Shown: positions 16,597 to 25,362 of the stretch, piece by piece
Position numbering within the stretch: position 1 is the first letter of the stretch
Layout of the letters: each line of letters opens with the position of its first letter
From: RYN-428 sp035695715
GTDB lineage: Bacteria > Planctomycetota > Phycisphaerae > Tepidisphaerales > Tepidisphaeraceae
Direction: 5' to 3'
Assembly: GCA_035695715.1 (NCBI GenBank)
Contig: DASRRM010000386.1
Coordinates: forward strand, 1-45,728
DNA length: 45,728 nt
The notes under the pieces: generated by a model
What the model was told of the DNA's origin: nothing
Seen by the model: only the letters and a program-made list of their open reading frames with translations
Databases searched by the model: none
Program-made: the position numbers and the translations under genes

Positions 16597-18498
16597 CTAT
16601 CCCCCCCGATACTGCACATCCTTCACTTCCAACTCCACACTCGTCCGCCCGTTGTACGAATTCAGCACCGGCTCAACCGCCAGATCGATCGTGGTCCCGG
16701 CTTTCAGCTTGTCGAATTGATCGCCGAAGCTAAAGGCGATGCATTTCATCGTTTGCGTGCCTTGGCGCACGAGAAGCTGCAGGTGATCGCCGGTCTTTCC
16801 CACCCGACGCGGCGGGTTGGCGATGGTCACATCGCGGCAGACCAGCAGCGGCCGGCGGTTGGCGTGGCCGAAAGGACCGAGGCGGGCCAGATCGCTGACC
16901 AGGGCCGCGGTGATCTGGCTGATCTGGGCCAGACAGTCGATCCGCAATTCCGGCACGAGTAATTCCGGGTTCATCACCTGATCGGCATGCTCGCAAAACG
17001 CCTGGCGGAATTCTTCAAACCGCGGCGTTTGCAACTTCAACCCGGCGGCCATTTCGTGGCCGCCATAGGCCTCCAGATATTGCCCGCAAGCTTCCAGGGC
17101 ATGGGCAAGATGGAACCCGGCGATCGATCGGCCGCTCCCCTGGCCGTGGCCGTTGTTTAACCCAACCATGATGGCCGGGCGGTGAAAGCGGTCGACGATG
17201 CGCGAGGCGACGATGCCGATCACGCCCGGATGCCAACCCTCGGCTCCCAGCACGATGGCGCATTTTCCGTCTGCCGCCAAGTTCCCATCATTCACCTGGG
17301 CGATGGCCTGCTCGAGGATTTTCTTTTCCACGGCTTGTCGGGCGCGGTTCTGCTGCTCGAGGAAGTTGGCGATTTCGATGGCCTTGGCCTCGTCGGCGCT
17401 GGTGAGCATCTCGACCGCCAGGCGTGCATGGCCCATTCTGCCGCAGGCGTTGAGGCGCGGCGCCAGCAGGAATCCGACATGAAAGCTGTCGAGGCTTTGG
17501 CCGGTGAGGTTGGCCGAGGCGATGAGCGCCTTGATGCCGGTGAGCTTGCTGGCGCGCAAGCCGCCCAGCCCGAAATGTGCCAGCACGCGATTCTCGCCGA
17601 CCAGCGGGACGACGTCGGCAATGGTTCCCAGGGCGGCGAGCGCTGTGGCATCGACCAGAAAATTGCGGAACGCTTCATCGCAGCGATTGGCCCCGCTCAT
17701 CGCCAGCCCAATTCCCCACGCCAATTTGAACGCGACTCCCGCGCCGCACAGGTGCGGATTGGGATAAGCCGGTGAATTGCCAGGCAGGCGAGGGTGCACG
17801 ATGGTATGGCAATCGGGGAGGATGGCAGAGGACGCACAGACGCGGAGACTCGGGGACACGGAGAGGGATGAAGAGGAGAGATCGTCGCCGGCTGCTCCCG
17901 CATCGGCGATTACGCTTGTTTCCGGATTTTCTTTCCCCGGGTCTTCGTGTCCGCGCGTTTGTACGTCCTCTGCCGGTGCCTCATGCCATTCATGATGATC
18001 GGTAATGATCAGGTCCACACCGCGTTCACGCGCGACCAAGGCGGGGCCGACGGCGGTGATCCCGCAATCGACGGTGATGATCAATCCCGCGCCATCGTTG
18101 CAAATCTGCCCGATGGCTTCGCTGTTGAGGCCGTACCCTTCTTCCAGGCGATGGGGGATGTAATAGTCGACCACTCCGCCAAGCTGGCGGATGGCGTGCC
18201 ACAGGATTGACGTGGCGGTGATGCCGTCGACATCGTAATCGCCGTACACGACTATTTTTTGTTTTTCGCGAATGGCCCGGGCCACGCGCTCGGCGGCCCG
18301 AGCCAGGCCAGGAATCCCTGATGGATCATGCAGACACTTGAGGCTCGGGCGCAGGAATTCCTGGCAATCCCCGGCTTCATGAAAGCCGCGATTCAACAAC
18401 AGTTGGGCGAGAATTGACGAGGTTTTCAACCGGCCGGCCAATTCCTCGGCCGCCGTGGCATCTGCACCGGCAATATTCCAGCGTTTGGGGTTGCGCAT
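16597..18498 (-). CDS. recJ: Single-stranded-DNA-specific exonuclease RecJ with an inserted repeat-encoded segment
   Basis: 633 residues. RecJ degrades single-stranded DNA 5' to 3' in recombination and repair, using divalent metal ions. The DHH phosphoesterase domain shows VVYGDYDVDGITATSILWHA (Asp87, Asp89 and Asp91 region), ITVDCGIT (Asp144) and TDHHE (Asp167-His169). The DHHA1 domain shows GRSIAGFHLAHALEAC and YGGHEMAAGLKL. The C-terminal OB-like domain runs from about residue 520 to the end. Between TDHHEWHEAP and ILPDCHTIVHPRLPG lies an unusual low-complexity stretch (about residues 176-225) encoded by an in-frame palindromic repeat (17824-17974). Other RecJ proteins have a short connection here. 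The catalytic residues are intact, so activity is plausible. Confidence 0.93.
   Translation of the reverse strand: MRNPKRWNIAGADATAAEELAGRLKTSSILAQLLLNRGFHEAGDCQEFLRPSLKCLHDPSGIPGLARAAERVARAIREKQKIVVYGDYDVDGITATSILWHAIRQLGGVVDYYIPHRLEEGYGLNSEAIGQICNDGAGLIITVDCGITAVGPALVARERGVDLIITDHHEWHEAPAEDVQTRGHEDPGKENPETSVIADAGAAGDDLSSSSLSVSPSLRVCASSAILPDCHTIVHPRLPGNSPAYPNPHLCGAGVAFKLAWGIGLAMSGANRCDEAFRNFLVDATALAALGTIADVVPLVGENRVLAHFGLGGLRASKLTGIKALIASANLTGQSLDSFHVGFLLAPRLNACGRMGHARLAVEMLTSADEAKAIEIANFLEQQNRARQAVEKKILEQAIAQVNDGNLAADGKCAIVLGAEGWHPGVIGIVASRIVDRFHRPAIMVGLNNGHGQGSGRSIAGFHLAHALEACGQYLEAYGGHEMAAGLKLQTPRFEEFRQAFCEHADQVMNPELLVPELRIDCLAQISQITAALVSDLARLGPFGHANRRPLLVCRDVTIANPPRRVGKTGDHLQLLVRQGTQTMKCIAFSFGDQFDKLKAGTTIDLAVEPVLNSYNGRTSVELEVKDVQYRGG
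17824..17974. repeat. Palindromic repeat inserted in frame inside recJ
   Basis: The termini are perfect inverted 11-mers, GGCAGAGGACG at 17824-17834 and CGTCCTCTGCC at 17964-17974. Complementarity continues with mismatches for roughly 43 bases on each side (19 of the first 21 match). The arms are rich in ACGCGGA and GACACGGAG-type units, like the intergenic repeats at 23030-23183 and 33402-33497. On the coding strand of recJ the element stays open and adds about 50 residues. Confidence 0.85.
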
Positions 18499-18597
18499 CC
18501 TTGCTCGAGCCGTAAAATGAAAGAAACAACGGCCATTGCCGCGGCTTTCATTTTACGCCATCAAGCCATCAACCGCCAAATGAATCGCCCGATGCCA

Positions 18598-18798
18598 TCA
18601 GTGCGACTGCGGCACAGAATTCGGCCCGGCGGTATTCGGCGTCGTGCTCAAATTATTCTGGTTCGGCTCAGACAACCCCCGGCTATCGTTAACCCCACCC
18701 CCCGGCGGTGGCGGCGGATTGGAATCGCTGCATCCGGTCAGCGCGAAAGTTCCGAGGGTCAACGCAGCAGCGGCAGTAAATTGAACGATTCCTCGCAT
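18598..18798 (-). CDS. Very small predicted lipoprotein
   Basis: 66 residues. A strong AGAAGGAGC ribosome-binding site lies 8 bases before the ATG at 18798, which supports it as a real gene. The signal peptide ends in the lipobox LTGC with Cys23. The mature part is only about 44 residues, disordered, with a run of five Pro and many Asn/Ser. Such mini-lipoproteins are common in planctomycetes and have no known role. It ends 99 bp upstream of recJ on the same strand, so joint transcription is possible. Confidence 0.75.
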   Translation of the reverse strand: MRGIVQFTAAAALTLGTFALTGCSDSNPPPPPGGGVNDSRGLSEPNQNNLSTTPNTAGPNSVPQSH

Positions 18799-18904
18799 GA
18801 GAATGCTCCTTCTGGGTTAAGAGACGAGCCGAGGAACGCAATCGGCGCGCCGGAGGCGCAATCGACCTCTGCCCAATCCCGCACGGAGATTACTCCCGCA
18901 GTAG

Positions 18905-18999
18905 GAAGAGCCGCGCAGGAAGGATACTCCGGGAGTAAGCGGAGTTATTATTCGTGCGAAAACCGCTTACTTCGGGAGTACCCCTCCGTGCGCGGCTCC
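18905..18999. repeat. Palindromic repeat, family I, copy 1
   Basis: Arms starting GAGCCGCGCAGGAAGG and CCGCTTACTTCGGGAGTAC pair over about 40 bases with some mismatches around a short AT-richer loop. A closely related copy is at 33676-33768. It lies between the mini-lipoprotein start (18798) and the permease stop (19049), so it could serve as a transcript end for the permease operon. Confidence 0.82.
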
Positions 19000-19048
19000 T
19001 TTTGGCAAATGATGATCATTAAAGAAAGAAAAACAGAAAGAGGTTCAG

Positions 19049-21718
19049 TCACGTCGCCGCACGCCCGGCCTGCAACAACGACAGCGGCTCGGCCCGGGCG
19101 ACCATCATCGCCGGCCACACACTGGCGGCCAATGAAATGAACAATACCGAAAACACGCCAATGCCTACCACCGGCCAGGGGATGGTGATGGGCGGGTGAT
19201 AACCGGTGACGATTCCGCTGAGGGCGTTGGCGTTGATGCTCATCAGCGAGCCGGCGCCGATGCCCAAAACGCACCCGACCAATCCCAATAACAGCGCCTC
19301 GGCCATCACCAGGCGAAGCAGCTGCCCGCGCGTCACGCCGATGCTGCGCAGGATGCCAAACTGCCAGCGTCGCGTGCGCACTGCCGCCATGATGGTGTTG
19401 GTAACGCCGAGTGATGCGACGGCCAGGGCCGCGAAGGCGACCGTGCTGAGCAGATCGAGAAGGTCTTTGGCGCCATTCTCGATCTTGGTTTTGATCTCGC
19501 GCACGTCGCCGACTTGCAGGCCCAGGGCATGCACGTGCTTTTTGATCTGCTTGATAATCTCCGCTCGCGGAACGCCTTTTTCAATCGAGCCGCAGAAGAC
19601 GTATGGGCGGGTGCCGAAATATTTCTCGCCGTCGGCGATCGAGCCGAACACGCTGGAGATGGTGCGCTGGTCAAACTGGTCGGCCAGGTCGTACATTCCC
19701 TTCATGACGTCGATGCCCGGCGACCAGACCGACGCGGCAATGTGAAATGTGTGCCCGCCAAGCTCGATTGGATCACCCACTTTGCAATGCGTCAGGTGCC
19801 GGTATTCCTCGGTGACGACAACCCAGCCGCCTTCCTTAAGGCGCTGCTCGGTTTCCTCGCGGTTTCCGATGTGAAAGTCCAGGTCCATCATCTGGAACGC
19901 CTTGGCCGGGTCGACGGCAATGAACATGGTGGAATCGGGCGCCAACATCGACAGGCCGATCGCGAACGGATTGCCTCCCGCGCCGCCAAACTTCACCGAG
20001 GCGATTTCAATCGGCATCAGATCGGTTAAGCCGGGCGTGTGGGCCAGATCGTTCACTTCGGCAGGCGTGAGGCCGCCGGTGGTTCCGATGAAGACATCGG
20101 GAAACTTGTCGGGAAGTTGCCAGCCTTTTAGCATGGTGCGACCGGTCACTTGCATGACCAGCAGCACGGCCAGGCCGACCATCAGGGCCGACCCTGTTCC
20201 CGCCGCCCGCCAGATGCCGCCGGTGAGTTGCTGGCGGAGCAGTGAAAAGTCGAGCGCGAAGATTTTCGCCACCAGCGGCCCGCCGACGCGCTCGATGATC
20301 CAGACGCACATCGGCGCCAGGAGGAATAAGCCGGCGAACATCGCGGGCAATCCAAGGGCAAAATGCCCGTAGAAGCGCCATAATCGCACCGTCGATTCCG
20401 CGTGCGGGATATGCATCCAACTGGCCAGCACGTCAAGCCTGCCGTAGAAGAGGAACGGATCAATGCCGACGAGGAGCGCGCCGATGAGGGCCCAGCCGAG
20501 AGGGGCTGCACTGCTGGCGGGTTTGGAAAGGGGCGACATCGCTTCCAGCGGGTTGACGCGGGTGGCGTTCCACGCGGGAAGCAGGCTGGCCAGCAGGGCA
20601 GTGATCAAGGTTCCGCCTCCGCCAAATAAAACGCCATTCCAACTGACCACCGCGCCGGCACTGAAGATCTTATAAAAGATCAGCGAAAGTGATTTGATCC
20701 AGATATATCCGAGCGGAATGCCAATCAGCAGGCCGGCGGCGGCGAGCAAAAGCCCTTCGAAGATGACCAACCCGGCAATCTGGCTTTTGAACGCGCCAAC
20801 CGCGCGCAGCATCGCCAATGAACGCTGCCGCTCGGTCACTCCCATGCTGAGGGCCGAGAAAATGATAAACGTTGCCGCCAGCATCGACACAGCCCCGCCA
20901 AGATAGCTGAGCAGCCGCACAACTTGCAGGTTCTGGTCCATCTTGGTTCGGACTTCACTGGTGAGCTGCAGGCGGATAGGGGGGTTATAGGCGGCAAGCT
21001 TTTGGGTCCAGCGTTGTTGGAAGGCCTTGCGGTCGGCGTTGTCGTTCAACTCGATCATGCCGGCGCTGACCCGGCCGCCGGTGTTCATGAGCTGCTCGAG
21101 GGTTTTCAGCGGGACGTAGACGGTATGCATGTAAGCCGACACGACGGCCGGTTTATGCGCCACGCCGACGACTTTGAACGTGACATTCTTTTCCGCGATG
21201 GGGAACGTAAAACTGTCGCCGATCCAGATCCCGAGCATGTCGGTGATGCTCTGGTCGACGACGGCGTCGTAGCCGGTGCTAGTGTTGAACCACTTGCCCC
21301 CTTCGAGCTTGAGCTGGTCGACGCGATGATCGCCCGGCCGGTCGATGCCAACCAGTTGGATGCGCTTGGAATCATTTTGCTTTGCCGGGGGCGGCTCTTT
21401 GGGATCTTGCTTGATCTTTTCAATCGGAATGTAAGCGCTGCCGTTGAGGCGTTCATCGACGTGGCGAACGGCCGGGTCGTGGCGAAGGGCGTCGATCAAC
21501 TCGGCGGGAACGCCGATCGGGTCATCCTTGCGGCTGACCTGTGCATCGGTCGATCCCATGTACTGCACGAGATAGCTGTATGCCGCCTCAAACAACGAGG
21601 CGTATCCGCTGGTGACGGCAACGACGAGACTGACCGAGAGCGCCACCGCCGCGATGGTGAGCGCTGCCCGCGATTTCCGCAGTGCGAGATTGGAGTAGGC
21701 GATTTTGCGGATGAACAT
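19049..21718 (-). CDS. ABC transporter permease, MacB/FtsX type with two FtsX domains
   Basis: 889 residues. The N-terminal helix (SNLALRKSRAALTIAAVALS) is followed by a MacB-like periplasmic domain (about 45-265). A first group of three membrane helices is at about 275-400 and a middle pair at about 410-490. A second periplasmic domain runs to about 750, and a final three-helix FtsX domain ends the protein. The length is double that of simple FtsX permeases and fits predicted LolCE/MacB-like exporters of lipoproteins or peptides. The partner ATPase is upstream at 22016-22753. The 297-bp gap is filled by a repeat element whose edge reaches the start region, and no clear Shine-Dalgarno sequence precedes the ATG. 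Substrate unknown. Confidence 0.9.
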   Translation of the reverse strand: MFIRKIAYSNLALRKSRAALTIAAVALSVSLVVAVTSGYASLFEAAYSYLVQYMGSTDAQVSRKDDPIGVPAELIDALRHDPAVRHVDERLNGSAYIPIEKIKQDPKEPPPAKQNDSKRIQLVGIDRPGDHRVDQLKLEGGKWFNTSTGYDAVVDQSITDMLGIWIGDSFTFPIAEKNVTFKVVGVAHKPAVVSAYMHTVYVPLKTLEQLMNTGGRVSAGMIELNDNADRKAFQQRWTQKLAAYNPPIRLQLTSEVRTKMDQNLQVVRLLSYLGGAVSMLAATFIIFSALSMGVTERQRSLAMLRAVGAFKSQIAGLVIFEGLLLAAAGLLIGIPLGYIWIKSLSLIFYKIFSAGAVVSWNGVLFGGGGTLITALLASLLPAWNATRVNPLEAMSPLSKPASSAAPLGWALIGALLVGIDPFLFYGRLDVLASWMHIPHAESTVRLWRFYGHFALGLPAMFAGLFLLAPMCVWIIERVGGPLVAKIFALDFSLLRQQLTGGIWRAAGTGSALMVGLAVLLVMQVTGRTMLKGWQLPDKFPDVFIGTTGGLTPAEVNDLAHTPGLTDLMPIEIASVKFGGAGGNPFAIGLSMLAPDSTMFIAVDPAKAFQMMDLDFHIGNREETEQRLKEGGWVVVTEEYRHLTHCKVGDPIELGGHTFHIAASVWSPGIDVMKGMYDLADQFDQRTISSVFGSIADGEKYFGTRPYVFCGSIEKGVPRAEIIKQIKKHVHALGLQVGDVREIKTKIENGAKDLLDLLSTVAFAALAVASLGVTNTIMAAVRTRRWQFGILRSIGVTRGQLLRLVMAEALLLGLVGCVLGIGAGSLMSINANALSGIVTGYHPPITIPWPVVGIGVFSVLFISLAASVWPAMMVARAEPLSLLQAGRAAT

Positions 21719-21724
21719 TTGGGG

Positions 21725-22014
21725 TTGTCAGTGGTCAGTTGTCAGTTGTCAGTTGTCAGTTGTTGGTTGTCAGTGGTCAGTTGCTGGCCGTTAGTTGTTT
21801 GTTCTTATAGCACTTTTCAGATTGGTGGAGCGTTTGCGCGACCGTCATCCTGAGGTACTCCGAAGGATCTTGCCTTTACGCGAAGGCGAGCCAGATCCTT
21901 CGGAGTACCTCAGGATGACGATTGCCCGGTCCATCAACCTGAAAAACGCTCTAGGGAAGACGGTTAAAGCATCGCAACCAACGACAAACAACTGACAACT
22001 GACAACTGACAAAA
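21725..22014. repeat. Nested composite element: heptads - palindrome - inverted heptads
   Basis: From left to right: (1) 21725-21785, a 7-bp-period array of GTCAGTT units; (2) 21806-21845, the 40-bp module also at 6783-6822; (3) 21843-21920, a perfect palindrome with 28-base arms containing CATCCTGAGGTACTCCGAAG; (4) a short spacer; (5) 21975-22014, inverted heptads (AACTGAC). The whole fills the gap between the ATPase stop (22016-22018) and the permease start (21718). Confidence 0.88.
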
Positions 22015-22015
22015 A

Positions 22016-22753
<738 letters not shown>

Positions 22754-22835
22754 TCGCCTCCTAAAGGGCCGAACGCAGAACTATAGTCGGGGGCGGTAAG
22801 GGTCACAAGGCGAGAAACGGGAACCGCCCAGGGAA

Positions 22836-22970
22836 GGGTGTGGCCGTCTTTTTGGCACGGTCATTCGTGACACGGGCGTCCCGCCCGTGCTTGGTGCTAT
22901 TTAGGCCAAAAGCATGAGGCACGGCCGAGACGGCCGTGTCACGACAGTGCCAAAAAAGACGGCCACACCC
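22836..22970. repeat. Palindromic repeat, family C, copy 1
   Basis: Outer arms GGGTGTGGCCGTCTTTTTGG and its near-complement enclose two smaller palindromes (CACGGGCGTCCCGCCCGTG and CACGGCCGAGACGGCCGTG) and the spacer GGTGCTATTTAGGCC. The same element in the opposite orientation is at 25210-25356. Confidence 0.87.
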
Positions 22971-23029
22971 CCCAGGGAACCCAGGTCTTCAAGCATATCT
23001 CGCGATTTCTTGCTTTCGCGAAAAGAATT

Positions 23030-23183
23030 ATAACCACGGAGGCACGGAAGCACGGATGCAATCGACATTCAACGCATGTGCGCGAATGACAAGAGAAGAA
23101 AAAAGAGAGAGAGGTTTCATATGCGAGGGCGCGCATCAGTCGAACCACACCTCCGTGCTTCCGTGCCTCCGTGGTCATCCTCT
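23030..23183. repeat. Palindromic repeat, family K, copy 1
   Basis: Arms ACCACGGAGGCACGGAAGC and its complement (about 23031-23056 and 23150-23176) flank a spacer of about 95 bases containing a purine-rich run. The reverse complement of the right half, including part of the spacer, matches 33565-33672. No gene was seen in 22754-23185; families C and K occupy most of it. Confidence 0.85.
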
Positions 23184-23185
23184 TT

Positions 23186-25057
23186 TCATCGACGTGCTTC
23201 AAATTCATAGAGCGTTACGGAATTGGGTTCCAATGTCTCATCCAGGTCGGCCGTCCCAATAGCTCCCGAGCCGGTCTGCTCCAATTCGGCGTGCGAGCGG
23301 TCATTCCAGACGTTGCTGTGGGTTGCGTCGATTGTCCAGCGACGCCAGGCGCCGCCTTCGAGTTCGGCCGGCAAACCCTTGTGCGCGATATGCACCGAGC
23401 GGCGCAGATTGTACCGGTCTTTGAAATTGACCACGATTAACCGCAAACACTTTTCCGGAGCATTCCACGCGGCCACAGCAGAGACTTCATCGTCGGTACC
23501 CTTTACCTCGATCCACTGCCCCTTAAGCCCGTTGAACACTTTAGCCATGTTGTACGTCGCCTTGGGAACGTTGTCTTTCATGAGGATGCTCCAATCGCCG
23601 CGAAAGCCATCATCGCCTTGCTTGACGTAGAAGAGGCAGGGCCGCCGCAGTCCTTCGGGGATGAAGCATCGCGTGACGCAGTCGGCACACCAGGCCGCGC
23701 CAATTTCGCTGTCGTGCGGCCGGTCGGGCCACCATGCCTCATTCCATTCGCTCAGGATCATCTGTTTGCCGGCGTCCGGGAATTGGGGCAGGTCGCTCAA
23801 ATCGCGGCGCATTTCCTTCACCTCGAGCGCGATCTTGTCTGCCGGCTGGAAGTATTCATGCCAGCTCACAAAATCGAGCGGCAGCTTTTCGCGGGCACAA
23901 AAAAGCATCAGCCCCCGCGCAAAACCCCGCCCGTTAACCCCGGGGCCTTTGGAGTCATCATCAAACGGCCCGCTTGCCAATACCGGCCCGCCAACCTTTG
24001 CGGCTGGATCGCCTTTGCGAACACCCAAAGCCGTGGCGCGATACAGTTTGCAATACGCCTCAAATCGCCGCACAGTGTCGGCGTCCTTGGGCTGCTTTCC
24101 GATCGCCTCGCGATAGATGCCCGCGTAAGGCTCGGCCCCGGTATCTTTGGGTCCGGGCTTTAGCCAGCCGGCGTTGACCTCATTCCAAACTTCCCAAAAC
24201 GCGACGGGTTTTCCGCGATCTGCACATCGCCGTGCCGCAAGATTGCAAAGCTCCTCCCACTCGTTGTAGTCGGCGGGCGCGCTGTGGCGTTCGTTATCGG
24301 GGATCGCGTCAAACGGCTGCGGCATATACGACGCCGCGAAGATCGCGTCAGCGCCGATCGAGTGAATGAAATCCACCCGCCGATCCAGGTCCGTCCAGTC
24401 ATACGTCAATTTTCCCGCGGCATCGCGCTTCACAATCGGCGTCAGGACATTGTCCATGCGAAACCACTTAAAGCCGCCTTCTTTTAGTTTTTTGGCTGTG
24501 GCGGCGTCGTAGTCGCTCATGCCGCCGCCCTGGCTCAGGCCGATGATTCCATCCGGCACCTTTTCGCCGGGATGCGCGCCGTCAAGAGTCAGCGTCAGCG
24601 CGCCCACCGCCCGCGGCTCATCAATCAGCACCCAGGCTGCCTCGGAAAAATGATCGCCCCCCTGCACCTTGGCGTACACCTGGGCCGCCAGGCGCACCGC
24701 GTCGCCGGGATGGGCGCTGGGCGAAATCAGAACCAAGGCCGGCCGATCATTGTCATATCGCGCTTGAAGTTTCCCGCCGAGCCAGACCTCGCCGCCATCC
24801 CCGCAGTTAAATCGCAATCCCACGGGATGCCCCGCCACAGGCTTGCCGTCAATTTGCTCGGGAACTTGAAGATCGCCAATGACCCAGTGGAAATGATTGT
24901 CATCCTGCCATTTATCTCCGGGAGCGATGACTTTGGCATCGGCGGGAATCTGCGATGGAAGCGAAGTGCGCGCATCGGTCGGCGGAAGCACGACCCATTT
25001 GGCTTGCGGCGAAGATACAAACGCCGATGAAAGAATCGCCAACGCGGTTAGCCACAT
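23186..25057 (-). CDS. Secreted clan GH-A-like glycoside hydrolase (GH39-like)
   Basis: 623 residues with a signal peptide (WLTALAILSSAFVSSPQA) and AAGGA 8 bases before the ATG. The first 160 residues form a beta-rich domain. The TIM-barrel part starts around residue 165 with GIIGLSQGGGMSDYD and continues with GFKWFRMDN. A likely acid/base is Glu in FWEVWNEVN (about residue 300), and a likely nucleophile is Glu in MILSEWNEAWW (about 435); both fit clan GH-A families such as GH39. A small beta domain closes the protein. The substrate is probably a plant or microbial polysaccharide, not determinable here. It heads the carbohydrate cluster to 28595; its stop lies next to repeat family K. Confidence 0.75.
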   Translation of the reverse strand: MWLTALAILSSAFVSSPQAKWVVLPPTDARTSLPSQIPADAKVIAPGDKWQDDNHFHWVIGDLQVPEQIDGKPVAGHPVGLRFNCGDGGEVWLGGKLQARYDNDRPALVLISPSAHPGDAVRLAAQVYAKVQGGDHFSEAAWVLIDEPRAVGALTLTLDGAHPGEKVPDGIIGLSQGGGMSDYDAATAKKLKEGGFKWFRMDNVLTPIVKRDAAGKLTYDWTDLDRRVDFIHSIGADAIFAASYMPQPFDAIPDNERHSAPADYNEWEELCNLAARRCADRGKPVAFWEVWNEVNAGWLKPGPKDTGAEPYAGIYREAIGKQPKDADTVRRFEAYCKLYRATALGVRKGDPAAKVGGPVLASGPFDDDSKGPGVNGRGFARGLMLFCAREKLPLDFVSWHEYFQPADKIALEVKEMRRDLSDLPQFPDAGKQMILSEWNEAWWPDRPHDSEIGAAWCADCVTRCFIPEGLRRPCLFYVKQGDDGFRGDWSILMKDNVPKATYNMAKVFNGLKGQWIEVKGTDDEVSAVAAWNAPEKCLRLIVVNFKDRYNLRRSVHIAHKGLPAELEGGAWRRWTIDATHSNVWNDRSHAELEQTGSGAIGTADLDETLEPNSVTLYEFEARR

Positions 25058-25209
25058 GAAGAATCCTTGATTAGTGAGGCGGAGTATCGGAGCTTGTCAT
25101 GCGGGAAGTACGAGCCGTCGAGCCTATGAACAATTGGGCTCCCACTTCTCAATCGATATTACGTGGACTGCAGCCGCAACGTTGCCGCGAAAGGCAATGC
25201 CGCTTTCGC

Positions 25210-25356
25210 GGGTGTGGCGGCCTTTTTTGGCACGGTCGTGACACGGCCGTCTCGGCCGTGCTTTAAGCTTTCGGCGTAAATAGCACCAAGCACGGGCGGG
25301 ACGCCGGCGGGACGCCCGTGTCACGAATGACCGTGCCACAAAAGACGGCCACACCC
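25210..25356. repeat. Palindromic repeat, family C, copy 2 (inverted)
   Basis: Same outer arms as 22836-22970 (GGTGTGG, CCACACC, TTTTTTGGCAC). The spacer appears as its reverse complement (AAATAGCACC), so the element is in the opposite orientation. The right inner stem has a short internal duplication (GGCGGGACGCCGGCGGGACG). It fills the 305-bp gap between the hydrolase and the glycosyltransferase; no gene was seen there. Confidence 0.85.
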
Positions 25357-25362
25357 CTTTCG

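Noticed and set aside
21725..22014. Possible CRISPR array
   Set aside because: The repeat period is 7 bp with no unique spacers, and the flanks are inverted; no cas genes are in the window.
23030..23183. Small genes in the gap before the hydrolase (frames of about 90-108 codons)
   Set aside because: They run across the family K palindrome and have no domain or ribosome-binding site.
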